Notes under the pieces: generated by a model
What the model was told of the DNA's origin: nothing
Databases searched by the model: none
What the model saw: only the letters and a program-made list of their open reading frames with translations
From: Nonomuraea sp. NBC_00507
GTDB lineage: Bacteria > Actinomycetota > Actinomycetes > Streptosporangiales > Streptosporangiaceae
Assembly (NCBI RefSeq): GCF_036013525.1
Contig: NZ_CP107853.1
Location: 11,656,001 to 11,720,000, forward strand
DNA length: 64,000 nucleotides
Reading direction: 5' to 3'
Made by a program: the position numbers and the translations under genes
Shown: positions 1 to 8,997 of the stretch, in pieces
Layout: every line of letters begins with the position of its first letter
Numbering within the stretch: the stretch's first letter is position 1

Positions 1-941
1 ATGTGGGCACCGAGCTGGAGTTCGTCGTCTACGAGGACAGCTACGAGGACGCCTGGAAGCGCGCCTATCGCGACATGTCGCCCGCGAACCTCTACAACGT
101 CGACTACTCCCTCCTCGGCACCGCCCGCATCGAGCCGCTCCTGCGCCGCATCAGGCGGGGCATGGAAGGCGCCGGCCTGTACGTCGAGTCCGCCAAGGGC
201 GAATGCAACCTGGGCCAGCACGAGATCGCCTTCCGCTACGACGAGGCGCTCAAGACCTGCGACAACCACGCCATCTACAAGAACGGCGCCAAGGAGATCG
301 CCGCCCAGGAGGGCAAGTCGATCACCTTCATGGCCAAGCCGAACCAGCGCGAGGGCAACTCCTGCCACATCCACATCTCGCTGCGCACCGTGGACGGCGA
401 CCCGGTGATGGCGGGCGAAGGGCCGTTCGGGCTGTCGCCGCTCGGCGCCCGCTTCATCGCCGGCCAGCAGGCCTGCCTACGCGAGCTCACCCTCCTGTAC
501 GCCCCCAACATCAACTCCTACAAGCGCTACGTGCCCGGCAGCTTCGCCCCAACCGCCGTCAAATGGGGCGTCGACAACCGCACCTGCGCGCTGCGCCTCG
601 TCGGCCACGGCCAGTCGCTGCGCGTGGAGAACCGGGTGCCGGGCGGCGACGTCAACCCGTACCTGGCGGTGTCCGCGCTGATCGCGGCCGGGCTCTACGG
701 GATCGACAACGAGCTGCCGCTGGAGGACCCCTTCGAGGGCAACGCCTACGCCTCGGGGGCCGAGACCGTGCCGCACACGCTGCGCGACGCGCTGGCCCTG
801 TTCGAGGGGTCGAAGCTGGCCCGGGTGGCGTTCGGCGAGGACGTGGTCGAGCACTACGCGAACAACGCGCGGGTGGAGCTGGCCGCGTTCGACGCGGCGG
901 TGACGGATTGGGAGATGTTCCGTGGGTTCGAACGGATGTGA
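1..941 (+). CDS. Glutamine-synthetase-like gamma-glutamyl amine ligase (5' truncated)
   Basis: C-terminal 313 residues of a glutamine synthetase family protein; the true start lies before the window. The visible part holds the conserved catalytic-domain text, including NSYKRYVPGSFAP, the substrate loop with DNRTCALR and the end motif ENRVPGGDVNPYLA. The next three genes are an aldehyde dehydrogenase, an SDR and a gamma-glutamyl hydrolase, so it is more likely a GlnA3/GlnA4-type ligase that glutamylates polyamines or ethanolamine in the cytosol than the housekeeping glutamine synthetase; that substrate assignment is inferred from context. It ends with TGA two bases before the next ATG, so the two are translated from one mRNA. 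Confidence 0.9.
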   Translation, partial: VGTELEFVVYEDSYEDAWKRAYRDMSPANLYNVDYSLLGTARIEPLLRRIRRGMEGAGLYVESAKGECNLGQHEIAFRYDEALKTCDNHAIYKNGAKEIAAQEGKSITFMAKPNQREGNSCHIHISLRTVDGDPVMAGEGPFGLSPLGARFIAGQQACLRELTLLYAPNINSYKRYVPGSFAPTAVKWGVDNRTCALRLVGHGQSLRVENRVPGGDVNPYLAVSALIAAGLYGIDNELPLEDPFEGNAYASGAETVPHTLRDALALFEGSKLARVAFGEDVVEHYANNARVELAAFDAAVTDWEMFRGFERM

Positions 942-943
942 GC

Positions 944-2284
944 ATGAAGATCGTTAATCCGGCGACCGAGGACGTGCTCGCCGAGGTCGAATTGGCCGAC
1001 GCGGCCGAGGTCGACCGGGCGGTGGAGCGTGCCAGGAAGGCGTACCCGGCCTGGCGCGACGTGGCCCCCGGCGACCGGGCGCGGCTGCTGCGGCGCTTCG
1101 CCGACCTGGTGGGCGAGCACGGCGAGGAGCTGGCGGGGCTGGAGCTGGCCAACGCCGGGCACCCGATCGGGAGCGCCCGCTGGGAAGCCGGCGCCGTACG
1201 CGACGTCCTGCACTTCTACGCCGCCGCCCCCGAACGCAACCACGGCAAGCAGATCCCGGTGCCGGGCGGTGTGGACATCACGTTCCAGGAGCCCCTGGGC
1301 GTCGTGGGCGTCATCGTGCCGTGGAACTTCCCCATGCTGATCATGTCGTGGGGCGTGGCCCCCGCGCTGGCGGCCGGTAACACCGTGATCGTCAAGCCGG
1401 CGGAATGGACTCCGCTGTCGGCGCTGAGGCTGGCGGAGCTGGCCTTGGCGGCGGGCCTCCCCGAGGGGGTGCTCCAGGTTCTGCCTGGGGCAGGGGAGGT
1501 CGCGGGGGCCCGGCTGGTCGAGCACCCGGACGTGGCCAAGATCGTGTTCACCGGCTCCACCGAGGTGGGCAAGGAGATCGCCGCCAAAGCGGCCGCGCAG
1601 GTGAAGCGGGTGACGCTGGAACTGGGCGGCAAATCCGCGAATATCATCTTCGCGGACGCGGACCTCGAGAAGGCCGCGAAGGCGGCTCCTTACGCTGTCT
1701 TCGACAACGCGGGGCAGGACTGCTGCGCCCGTTCCCGGCTGCTCGTCCAGGCCGACGTGTACGACGACTTCATGGCCCTGCTCGCGCCCGCCGTTCAGGC
1801 CGTCAAGGTCGGCGACCCGCTCGACGAGAGCACCGAGATGGGCCCACTCATCAGCGCCGAGCACCTGGAACGCGTCCGCGGCTTCGTCCAGGACCCCTAC
1901 CTCCAGGGAACGTGCCCGCAGGGCAAGGGCTTCTGGTTCCCGGCGACCGTGCTGACCCCCGACGTCACCGACCGGACGTTCAACGAGGAGATCTTCGGGC
2001 CCGTGGTGTCGGTGGCGCCGTTCAAGGACGAGGCCGACGCCGTCAGGATCGCCAACGACACTCCGTACGGACTGAGCGGCTCCATCTGGACCCGGGACGT
2101 CGGGCGGGCGCTCCGGGTGGCCAGGGCGGTCGAGTCGGGCGCGCTCTCGGTGAACTCCAACTCCTCGGTCCGCTACTGGACCCCCTTCGGCGGCTTCAAG
2201 CAGTCCGGACTCGGCAGGGAACTCGGCCCGGACGCCCTGGCGGCGTTCACCGAGACCAAGAACGTCTTCATCTCCTGGGAGTGA
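944..2284 (+). CDS. NAD(P)-dependent aldehyde dehydrogenase
   Basis: A 446-residue aldehyde dehydrogenase, somewhat shorter than the usual 470-500. The PWNF motif (Asn128), the LELGGKSAN motif with general base Glu226 and the catalytic cysteine in NAGQDCC (Cys260/261) are all visible, as is FTGSTEVG of the NAD site. In gamma-glutamyl amine pathways this step oxidises the gamma-glutamyl aldehyde formed after deamination; that substrate is inferred from the neighbouring ligase and hydrolase. The ATG at 944 follows the previous stop by two bases, and the 3' end overlaps the next GTG by four bases. Confidence 0.93.
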   Translation: MKIVNPATEDVLAEVELADAAEVDRAVERARKAYPAWRDVAPGDRARLLRRFADLVGEHGEELAGLELANAGHPIGSARWEAGAVRDVLHFYAAAPERNHGKQIPVPGGVDITFQEPLGVVGVIVPWNFPMLIMSWGVAPALAAGNTVIVKPAEWTPLSALRLAELALAAGLPEGVLQVLPGAGEVAGARLVEHPDVAKIVFTGSTEVGKEIAAKAAAQVKRVTLELGGKSANIIFADADLEKAAKAAPYAVFDNAGQDCCARSRLLVQADVYDDFMALLAPAVQAVKVGDPLDESTEMGPLISAEHLERVRGFVQDPYLQGTCPQGKGFWFPATVLTPDVTDRTFNEEIFGPVVSVAPFKDEADAVRIANDTPYGLSGSIWTRDVGRALRVARAVESGALSVNSNSSVRYWTPFGGFKQSGLGRELGPDALAAFTETKNVFISWE

Positions 2285-3054
2285 AACAAGTGCAGCGGTT
2301 GCAGGATCGGGTGGCGGTCATCACCGGCGCGGGCAGCGGCATCGGGCTCGCCACGGCCCGCAGGTTCGCCGAGGAGGGCGCCAAGGTCGTCTGCGTGGAC
2401 GTCGACGAGGAGGCGGGCGGCAAGGCCGCCAACGAGGTCGGCGGCCTCTTCATCAAGGCCGACGTGACCAGCGAGGACGACGTCGTCAGGATGTTCCAGA
2501 CGGCGTACGACACCTACGGCAGCGTCGACATCGCCTTCAACAACGCCGGCATCTCGCCGCCCGACGACGACTCGATCCTGGAGACCGGCATCGACGCCTG
2601 GCGCCGCGTCCAGGAGGTCAACCTGACCAGCGTCTACCTGTGCTGTAAGCACGTCCTCCCGTACATGCGGCGGCAGGGCAAGGGCTCGATCATCAACACG
2701 GCGTCGTTCGTGGCCGTCATGGGGTCGGCGACGTCACAGATCTCCTACACCGCCTCCAAGGGCGGCGTGCTGGCGATGTCGCGGGAGCTGGGCGTGCAGT
2801 TCGCCAGGGAGGGCATCAGGGTGAACGCCCTGTGCCCCGGCCCGGTCAACACACCGTTGCTACGGGAGTTGTTCGCCAAGGACCCGGAGCGGGCGCAGCG
2901 GCGGCTGGTGCACGTACCCGTGGGGCGCTTCGCCGAGGCGACGGAGATCGCGGCGGCGGTGGCGTTCCTGGCCAGCGACGACGCGTCGTTCATCACGGCC
3001 AGCGAGTTCCTGGTGGACGGCGGCATCTCCGGCGCCTACGTGACGCCGCTCTAG
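2281..3054 (+). CDS. SDR-family oxidoreductase
   Basis: Short-chain dehydrogenase/reductase of about 257 residues. The N-terminal TGAGSGIG nucleotide-binding motif, NNAG, and the catalytic Ser/Tyr/Lys with SYTASKGG are present, and a classic SDR C-terminus (DGGISGAY) closes the protein. I chose GTG 2281 because it gives a 4-bp GTGA overlap with the upstream gene; GTG 2290 is the alternative. It sits inside the gamma-glutamyl amine operon and probably acts on an alcohol/carbonyl intermediate of the same amine, but the substrate cannot be read from sequence. Confidence 0.9.
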   Translation: MKQVQRLQDRVAVITGAGSGIGLATARRFAEEGAKVVCVDVDEEAGGKAANEVGGLFIKADVTSEDDVVRMFQTAYDTYGSVDIAFNNAGISPPDDDSILETGIDAWRRVQEVNLTSVYLCCKHVLPYMRRQGKGSIINTASFVAVMGSATSQISYTASKGGVLAMSRELGVQFAREGIRVNALCPGPVNTPLLRELFAKDPERAQRRLVHVPVGRFAEATEIAAAVAFLASDDASFITASEFLVDGGISGAYVTPL

Positions 3055-3063
3055 GAGGAAATC

Positions 3064-3756
3064 GTGCGTCCGGTCATCGGGATCACCTGTTACGTCGAGC
3101 CGGCGAAGTTCACGGTGTGGGCGGACATGACCGTCGCGCTGCTGCCGTACATGTACGTGGAGCAGGTCGTCCGCGCCGGCGGGCAGCCGGTCGTGCTGCC
3201 GCCGGCCGGCGATCCCGCGCCTGTCGTGGGGCGGCTCGACGGGCTCATCCTGGCGGGCGGGGGCGACATCGACCCGGCCCGCTACAGCCAGGAGCCGGGG
3301 GAAAAGGTCGGCTATGTTCGCAAATTTCGGGATGAGGCCGAGTTTGCGGTGCTGAATGCCGCTCTCGAGGCCGGCCTGCCGTACCTGGGGATCTGCCGCG
3401 GCCTCCAAGTGCTCAACGTCGCCCTCGGCGGCACCCTGCACCAGCACCTCCCCGACGTGGTCGGGCACGACGGGCACTCCCCCGCGCCCGGCCGCTTCGG
3501 CCCGCTGCCCGTCGTCCCCGTGCCGGGCACACGCCTGGCCAAGGCGCTGGGCACGGAGCCGGTGACGGTCCCGCACTACCACCACCAGGCCATCGACCGC
3601 CTCGCCCCGGGCCTCACGGTGTCCGCCACCGCCGAGGACGGCACGATCGAGGCGGTCGAGATGGACACGGAGTCGTTCACGATGGCCGTGCAGTGGCACC
3701 CGGAGGCGGCCGAGGACTGCGCGATCTTCGAAACCTTCGTGGCCGCCTGCCGCTAA
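3064..3756 (+). CDS. Gamma-glutamyl-gamma-aminobutyrate hydrolase-like class I amidotransferase
   Basis: A 230-residue peptidase C26/PuuD-family hydrolase. The nucleophile elbow LGICRGLQ puts the catalytic Cys at 111, and QWHPEAAED supplies the His and Glu of the triad. The family cleaves the gamma-glutamyl bond of gamma-Glu-GABA or related acids, releasing glutamate, which fits the last step of the pathway started by the upstream ligase and dehydrogenase. A strong AGGAGG ribosome site overlaps the previous stop and precedes GTG 3064. The stop overlaps the convergent lipoprotein gene by four bases. Confidence 0.92.
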   Translation: MRPVIGITCYVEPAKFTVWADMTVALLPYMYVEQVVRAGGQPVVLPPAGDPAPVVGRLDGLILAGGGDIDPARYSQEPGEKVGYVRKFRDEAEFAVLNAALEAGLPYLGICRGLQVLNVALGGTLHQHLPDVVGHDGHSPAPGRFGPLPVVPVPGTRLAKALGTEPVTVPHYHHQAIDRLAPGLTVSATAEDGTIEAVEMDTESFTMAVQWHPEAAEDCAIFETFVAACR

Positions 3757-4586
3757 CCGACGGGCTTGAGCACGCTGTCGAGGACGACGACGCCCGCGCC
3801 GTACTTCTGGTCGAACGTGCGGCGCAGGTCGTCGGAGGCGAGCCAGGTCTCCACCTCGACCCGGTTGCGAGTGACGCTGGGCGCGGAGGAGATGAGGGCG
3901 TCGCCCAGCTCCTTCTCGACCTCCCGCTGGATCGCGTGCAACTCGGCCTCGGTACGCTCCGCGCCGCTGACGCACAACGCGCCGCCCCAGACCTCGCGGA
4001 TCCACGCCTCGCGCCCGGCCAGGTCGCCGGTGAACCTGAGATTGAGCACCTGCCCCCGCGCGTAGGCGTCGAGTTCCTCCGACGGGTCAGGCGTCGGCCC
4101 GATGGGTTCGATCCAGGCGCCCGCGAACTCCTTGGCCGTCCCCGCCCGCTTCATCGCCTTCTCCAGGGTCGCCTCCGTGGCCTTGGCGGGATCGACGGGC
4201 CGCCAGCCGCCCTCGGGCGCGGGGCACGGAGTGGTGAAGTCGGTCGTCGGAGGCTCCTCATACACGGGCGAGCCGGGCGGCTCCGTGAGGGTCAGCCGGG
4301 CGCCGTCCCAAGTGCCGACGACCCGGTACGAACCCCATTTCACGCCGCCCTGCGACTCGTGCCCGACCTTGCTCCAGTCCCAGCCGACCACGTCGGGGCC
4401 ACCGCACTGCGGCGGGAAGGACTCGGCCACCGCCCAACACAGCTGAGGCCCGTGCCCGTGGCCTTCGAGCACCGTCAGGCTGGCCTCGTACCGAGGGGGC
4501 GGCGCCGGGGACGCGGCGCTCTCGGCGCCGCAGGACGTGATGGTCAGGGCCGCCGCGAGTCCGATGGCCGCCATTCGCCGGTTCAT
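3753..4586 (-). CDS. Hypothetical lipoprotein
   Basis: A 277-residue protein with a lipoprotein signal: a short Arg-rich n-region, a hydrophobic stretch and a lipobox ending TSC-G, so Cys19 should be lipidated and the protein held outside the membrane. The rest has no family I recognise; it has several cysteines and a Trp/Pro-rich mature domain. ATG 4586 is preceded by AAGGGG. It is convergent with the amidase gene and separated from the glycine riboswitch leader by about 100 bp on the other side. Function unknown. Confidence 0.75.
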   Translation of the reverse strand: MNRRMAAIGLAAALTITSCGAESAASPAPPPRYEASLTVLEGHGHGPQLCWAVAESFPPQCGGPDVVGWDWSKVGHESQGGVKWGSYRVVGTWDGARLTLTEPPGSPVYEEPPTTDFTTPCPAPEGGWRPVDPAKATEATLEKAMKRAGTAKEFAGAWIEPIGPTPDPSEELDAYARGQVLNLRFTGDLAGREAWIREVWGGALCVSGAERTEAELHAIQREVEKELGDALISSAPSVTRNRVEVETWLASDDLRRTFDQKYGAGVVVLDSVLKPVG

Positions 4587-4633
4587 GCCCCTTCAACGTC
4601 ATCACCGCCCGAGCGGTTCACGGGCGCCCGAAC

Positions 4634-4663
4634 GCGACAAGACCCCCGTAACGGCACTAGGCT
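4634..4663 (+). promoter_or_regulatory. Candidate promoter for the glycine-riboswitch gcvTH transcript
   Basis: A GCGACA -35-like hexamer (4634-4639) and TAGGCT -10-like hexamer (4658-4663) are separated by 18 bp and lie about 20 bp before the first riboswitch stem. Assigned by position and similarity only. Confidence 0.4.
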
Positions 4664-4684
4664 TACGGGACATCACCCACGAAA

Positions 4685-4875
4685 CCGTGCGGGAGAGCAC
4701 CCTGACAGCCGGTCAGGGTCCCTGAAGGAGCAAGCCCTCCCCGCGAACCTCTCAAGGCAAAGGACCGCACGGACGAGGTGTCCTCTGGAAAGCAGGCCTG
4801 TGGGCCTCGCCGAAGGTGAAAGTCCGGCAAAACCCGGGCGAAGCTCTCAGGCATCGATGACAGAGGGGGAGGATG
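4685..4875 (+). promoter_or_regulatory. Tandem glycine riboswitch upstream of gcvT
   Basis: Two glycine aptamers in tandem. Aptamer 1 is closed by a perfect 8-bp P1, CCGTGCGG (4685-4692) with CCGCACGG (4765-4772). Aptamer 2 begins at TCCTCTGG (4781) and closes with CAGAGGGGGA (4861-4870), and contains the conserved CGCCGAAGG, CCGGCAAA and CTCTCAGGCA-GACAG segments typical of the family. A small hairpin GGATG-CTGG-CATCC (4871-4884) follows and lies just before the gcvT ribosome site GAGGT (4896-4900), so the expression platform probably controls translation. Glycine binding would turn on the cleavage genes. Confidence 0.92.
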
Positions 4876-4907
4876 CTGGCATCCGATCCTGTCCTGAGGT
4901 GCGATAA

Positions 4908-5993
4908 ATGTCCCGACCGACACCGCTACGAGACGTTCACGAGAGCCTCGGCGCCACGCTGACCGACTTCGCGGGGTGGCTCATGCCCCTCCGGTACGGC
5001 AGCGAGTCCGCGGAGCACAACGCCGTCCGGCAGGCGGCGGGGCTGTTCGACCTGTCGCACATGGGCGAGATCTTCCTGACGGGCCCGCAGGCCGGCCAGG
5101 CCCTGGACTATGCGCTGGTCGGGCATCTGTCAGCGCTGGAGCCCGGGCGGGCCAGATACACCATGATCGTGAACGAGCGTGGCGGGGTGCTCGACGACCT
5201 CATCGTCTACCGGCTCGGGGACGAAGAGTTCATGGTGGTGGCAAACGCCTCAAACTACGAAAAAGTCGGAAATGAGCTGAAAGAGCGTACGAAGGCGTAC
5301 AACGCCGTCGTGGACGACCGCTCCGACCAGTACGCGCTCATCGCCGTCCAGGGCCCGCGGGCGCAGGAGATCCTCGCCACGCTCACCGACGCCGACCTCG
5401 GCGGCCTCAAGTACTACGCGGGCCTGCCCGGCGTGGTGGACGGCCGGCAGGCGCTGATCGCCCGCACCGGTTACACCGGCGAGGACGGCTTCGAGCTCTT
5501 CGTCGCGAACGAGGATGCCGCGCCGCTGTGGCACGCCCTCATGGCGGCCGGCGAGCCGTACGGGCTCAAGCCCGCGGGCCTGTCCAGCCGCGACACGCTC
5601 CGCCTCGAGGCGGGCATGCCGCTGTACGGCAACGAGCTCAGCGCCGAGCTCACCCCGTTCGACGCGGGGCTCGGCAGAGTGGTGAAATTCGACAAGCCCG
5701 GCGACTTCGTCGGCAGGACGGCGCTCGAGGCGGTCAAGGACGACCCGCCGCGGCGCCGCCTCGTCGGCCTGGTCGCGCGGGGACGCCGGGTGCCGCGCCA
5801 CGGTTACCCGGTGACCAAAGACGGCGCCGTCGTCGGCGAGGTCACCAGCGGTGCGCCTTCCCAGACTCTGGGCAAGCCCATTGCTATGGCTTACGTGGAC
5901 ACCGGCATCGAAGAAGGCCTGGCCGTGGACATCCGGGGCAGTCAAGAACCTATGGACCTGGTAGAGCTGCCCTTTTACAGGAGGAAGAAGTGA
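4908..5993 (+). CDS. gcvT: Glycine cleavage system T protein (aminomethyltransferase)
   Basis: A 361-residue T protein, normal family length. The N-terminus ([20 protein letters not shown]), the folate-binding core and the C-terminal barrel ending in a [13 protein letters not shown] pattern are intact. It releases ammonia from the aminomethyl-lipoyl arm of GcvH and transfers the one-carbon unit to tetrahydrofolate in the cytosol. ATG 4908 has GAGGT seven bases upstream and directly follows the glycine riboswitch, so the gene should be glycine-induced. It overlaps gcvH by 4 bp. The P protein is not in this window. Confidence 0.97.
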   Translation: MSRPTPLRDVHESLGATLTDFAGWLMPLRYGSESAEHNAVRQAAGLFDLSHMGEIFLTGPQAGQALDYALVGHLSALEPGRARYTMIVNERGGVLDDLIVYRLGDEEFMVVANASNYEKVGNELKERTKAYNAVVDDRSDQYALIAVQGPRAQEILATLTDADLGGLKYYAGLPGVVDGRQALIARTGYTGEDGFELFVANEDAAPLWHALMAAGEPYGLKPAGLSSRDTLRLEAGMPLYGNELSAELTPFDAGLGRVVKFDKPGDFVGRTALEAVKDDPPRRRLVGLVARGRRVPRHGYPVTKDGAVVGEVTSGAPSQTLGKPIAMAYVDTGIEEGLAVDIRGSQEPMDLVELPFYRRKK

Positions 5994-6379
5994 GCAACAT
6001 CCCTGACGAGCTGAGCTACACCAAGGAGCACGAGTGGGTGGCCGGGCTCGATGACGGGCTGACCGTGACCGTCGGCATCACGGCTTTCGCCGCCGACGCC
6101 CTCGGTGACGTGGTCTACGTGCAGCTCCCCGAGGTCGGTTCGACCGTAGAGGGCGGCGACTCCGTCGGCGAGGTGGAGTCGACCAAGTCCGTGAGCGAGA
6201 TCTACACGCCCGTCGCCGGCGAGATCGTCGAGATCAACCAGGCCGTCGTGGACGACCCGTCGGTCGTCAACAGCGACCCGTACGGCGAGGGCTGGATGTT
6301 CCGCGTCCGCATGGAAGGCGACGCGGAGGACCTGCTGTCCGCCGAGGAGTACAAGGCGCTCACCTCAGGCGAGTCCTGA
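5990..6379 (+). CDS. gcvH: Glycine cleavage system H protein
   Basis: A 129-residue lipoyl carrier. The lipoylation hairpin [13 protein letters not shown] places the modified Lys at residue 66, and the acidic C-terminus is typical. GTG 5990 overlaps the gcvT stop as GTGA, with AGGAGGAAG just upstream, so the two proteins are translationally coupled. It shuttles the aminomethyl group between the P, T and L proteins. The gene is followed by a strong GC hairpin before sdaA. Confidence 0.97.
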   Translation: MSNIPDELSYTKEHEWVAGLDDGLTVTVGITAFAADALGDVVYVQLPEVGSTVEGGDSVGEVESTKSVSEIYTPVAGEIVEINQAVVDDPSVVNSDPYGEGWMFRVRMEGDAEDLLSAEEYKALTSGES

Positions 6380-6387
6380 CCCATTTC

Positions 6388-6414
6388 GCCGGGGCCCGTT
6401 CAGCGGGCCCCGGC
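6388..6414 (+). terminator. Strong GC hairpin between gcvH and sdaA
   Basis: GCCGGGGCCCG (6388-6398), loop TTCAG, then CGGGCCCCGGC (6404-6414): an 11-bp perfect stem starting 9 bp after the gcvH stop and 23 bp before the sdaA start. No U-tract follows, so it may attenuate rather than fully stop transcription. Confidence 0.6.
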
Positions 6415-6436
6415 CTTGCATGAAAGGCGCCCATCA

Positions 6437-7813
6437 ATGGCGATCAGCGTCTTCGACCTGTTCAAGATCGGTATCGGCCCGTCGAGCTCGCACACGGGCG
6501 GCCCGATGGCGGCCGCGCACAAGTTCGCCCGCGGCCTGGACGAGGACGGCCTGCTGCCGCGCGTGGCGCGCGTCCAGGCCATCCTGTACGGCTCACTCGG
6601 CCTCACCGGCAAGGGCCACGGCAGCGACAAGGCCGTCCTGCTGGGCCTGTCGGGCGAGAAGCCCGAACTCGTGGACGTGGACACCATCGACGACCGCCTG
6701 ACCGCGATGCGCGCCTCCGGCACCGTCAACCTCTACGGCACCCACGAAATCCCCTTCGTCGTCGGCGAGGACCTGATCTTCGAACGCAAGATCTCCCTCC
6801 CCGAGCACCCGAACGGCATGCGCTTCACCGCCTACACCGCGGACGGCGACACGCTGCGGGAAAAGGTCTACTTCTCGGTCGGCGGCGGCTTCGTCGTGGA
6901 CGAGAACGCCACCGGCGCCGACCGCATCAAGCCCGACGACACCGTGCTTCCCTACCCCTTCACCACCGGGGAAGAGCTCCTCAAACACTGCTCGAACACG
7001 GGCCTGTCGATCTCCGCCCTGATGCTGGAGAACGAGAAGGCCTTCGGCCGCACCGAGGAAGAGATCCGCGCCGGAATCCTCAACCTGTGGAACGTCATGT
7101 CGGACTGCGTCCGCCGCGGCATCTCCAAGGAAGGCGTCCTGCCCGGCGGTCTCAAGGTCAAGCGCCGCGCCAACCAGCTCTACCGCCGCCTGCAGACCGA
7201 GCCCCCCGAGAAGGACCCGCTCCAGGCCATGGACTGGGTGACGCTCTTCGCCCTGGCGGTCAACGAGGAGAACGCCGCCGGCGGCCGCATCGTCACCGCC
7301 CCCACCAACGGCGCCGCCGGCATCATCCCGGCCGTCCTGACGTACTACACCCGCTTCGTCCCCCACGCCGACGACGACGGCGTAGTCCGCTTCCTCCTCA
7401 CCGCCGCCGCCATCGGCGTCCTCTTCAAGGAGAACGCCTCGATCTCCGGGGCCGAGGTGGGCTGTCAGGGCGAGGTCGGCTCGGCCTGCTCGATGGCCTC
7501 CGCCGCCCTCACGGAGGTCATGGGCGGCACGCCGGAGCAGGTGGAGAACGCCGCCGAGATCGGCATCGAACACAACCTGGGCCTGACCTGCGACCCGATC
7601 GGCGGCCTGGTCCAGATCCCGTGCATCGAACGCAACGCGGTCGCCTCCAACAAGGCGATCACGGCGGCGAGAATCGCCTTGCGCGGCGACGGGAAGCACT
7701 TTGTGGCCCTGGACAAGGCCATCAAGACGATGAGGGACACCGGCCGGGACATGCTGGACAAGTACAAGGAGACGTCGCGAGGCGGCCTAGCCGTCAACGT
7801 CATCGAGTGCTGA
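6437..7813 (+). CDS. sdaA: L-serine ammonia-lyase (single-chain, iron-sulfur type)
   Basis: A 458-residue SdaA-type enzyme with the beta-like N-terminal domain ([14 protein letters not shown]) and alpha-like C-terminal domain fused in one chain. Cysteines in [18 protein letters not shown] and IPCIERNA are the expected 4Fe-4S ligands. It converts L-serine to pyruvate and ammonia in the cytosol. ATG 6437 has GAAAGGCG upstream. It follows gcvT-gcvH on the same strand, so serine made from glycine-derived one-carbon units can be drained to pyruvate; the riboswitch could reach it by read-through past the hairpin. Confidence 0.95.
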   Translation: MAISVFDLFKIGIGPSSSHTGGPMAAAHKFARGLDEDGLLPRVARVQAILYGSLGLTGKGHGSDKAVLLGLSGEKPELVDVDTIDDRLTAMRASGTVNLYGTHEIPFVVGEDLIFERKISLPEHPNGMRFTAYTADGDTLREKVYFSVGGGFVVDENATGADRIKPDDTVLPYPFTTGEELLKHCSNTGLSISALMLENEKAFGRTEEEIRAGILNLWNVMSDCVRRGISKEGVLPGGLKVKRRANQLYRRLQTEPPEKDPLQAMDWVTLFALAVNEENAAGGRIVTAPTNGAAGIIPAVLTYYTRFVPHADDDGVVRFLLTAAAIGVLFKENASISGAEVGCQGEVGSACSMASAALTEVMGGTPEQVENAAEIGIEHNLGLTCDPIGGLVQIPCIERNAVASNKAITAARIALRGDGKHFVALDKAIKTMRDTGRDMLDKYKETSRGGLAVNVIEC

Positions 7814-7837
7814 CCTGACCGACCACAGTACAAAGCG

Positions 7838-8194
7838 TCAGGCACCAACCCCCCAGGGGCGGTCCTCCCATAGGTCCGCGGCGAACAGTGCGTGGGCGAT
7901 CCGGCGGGGATCGAGCCGGACGACCACCTCGCCGCCCTCGGACTCTGCGAGCTCAGCGGCAGCCAGCCCTATCAAGGCGAACTCACCCGCCAGCGACCTC
8001 ATGAGCCACTTCTCGAAATCCTCGGCCTGCAGCTCTTCGACCTCATCCCGAAGCCACGCTGCGCGAGCTCTGCCGATCAACTCCGCAGGAAGGCGAACCG
8101 TCACGGGCTGCAGTTGCTCGCTCAGCCGGCGACCTATCTCCGCCAGGTGGCGGCTGTCCGTCCGGAATCGCTCCTCTGCTGTGGACCCGTCCAT
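7838..8194 (-). CDS. Hypothetical small protein
   Basis: About 118 residues, starting at ATG 8194 behind GGACGAGG on the minus strand. A VTVRLPAELIGRARAAW segment followed by an LAGEFALIGLAAAELAESEG helix resembles small actinomycete proteins of unknown function, but I cannot name the family. The frame stays open upstream to about 8374 (GTG), so a longer protein with a Lys-rich N-terminus is possible. It is convergent with sdaA and lies beside two broken genes, so it may itself be a remnant. Confidence 0.5.
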   Translation of the reverse strand: MDGSTAEERFRTDSRHLAEIGRRLSEQLQPVTVRLPAELIGRARAAWLRDEVEELQAEDFEKWLMRSLAGEFALIGLAAAELAESEGGEVVVRLDPRRIAHALFAADLWEDRPWGVGA

Positions 8195-8540
8195 GCAGAC
8201 CTCGTCCTTCTTCTTGAAGCGGTTGTCTGTGATCAACTTACGCACCGTGGTGTTCTTCGATGCCTTCGCCGCCTCCAACGCCTCCTCAACCGTTATCTCC
8301 AGTACTCGCTCGGCATGGCCGACTTGATGCTCTCGACGAAGCCGCCCGCCCTGGAGAGTGGAAACCGTGAGCACTATGTCCGAGATCGCACATTTCACGA
8401 AGATGACTGCCAGGCCAGAACCGGACAACTCCCCCACATCATGGCCACCCGACGCATTCGCCATCAGCGCGTTCGGCCAATGCGGACACATCAACATCGC
8501 GCACGCCCGCAGGAGTTCCGACCATCCGCTGGACCGGGCT
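8195..8540. other. Intergenic, no confident gene
   Basis: About 350 bp between the small minus-strand gene and the pseudogene. The minus strand holds only an open extension of the downstream frame and short fragments; I see no RNA gene, repeat or clear promoter. Confidence 0.4.
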
Positions 8541-8951
8541 CTATGCCTCGTGGTCAATAAGCGCCTTCTCCCACCTGAAAGCGGCGACAGCCTGCTCGTC
8601 TCCATCGACAAGTCGCTCGTAGTAGAGGTGGTCCATCGCCCACTCCCGGAAGGCGATCAACGATGATCCGACGTCCGGGGTGAGCGGACCGGGCGGAACG
8701 TAGCTCACCACCCACCTAGAGGAGGGCGTGCCGTCAGTGACCTCGAAAAGCGGAAGGCGTCAGGCGTGAGGCCCCACATGTCGTCTAGCATTCCTGAACC
8801 AGTGAACCGTACGAACGACCTTCCCGTCCGCGTCGCGAAGCACATACTCCATCTTCATCCAGCGCAAACGCTCCAGCGTGCCCCGCCCGAAACCGTCAAG
8901 CGATTCTTGAGGCGACAAGTTCATGGCGAGCCAGCCGCCACGATTCAGCAT
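8541..8951 (-). pseudogene. Hypothetical gene interrupted by an in-frame TGA
   Basis: On the minus strand ATG 8951 (GAAGG just upstream) opens a frame that stops at TGA 8760-8762 after RRHVGPHA, but the same frame continues with coherent coding text (RLPLFEVTDGTPSSRWVVSY onward, then FREWAMDHLYYERL) to TAG at 8541-8543. Together this is about 136 residues, and a TGG to TGA change would explain the break. I do not recognise the family. The reading is that a real gene has suffered a nonsense mutation; recoding is less likely. Confidence 0.55.
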
Positions 8952-8997
8952 GAAACCTTCACGCGTTCATGGCCGTCCGGAGGCCGTACTGGTTTAG

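Noticed and set aside
203..940. Plus-strand frame running ahead of the aldehyde dehydrogenase start
   Set aside because: It is the out-of-frame shadow of the glutamine-synthetase-like gene; the dehydrogenase family starts at ATG 944.
8760..8762. Selenocysteine or other recoding of the TGA in the 8541-8951 gene
   Set aside because: No SECIS-like hairpin seen and no selenoprotein family match; a nonsense mutation in a decaying patch is simpler.
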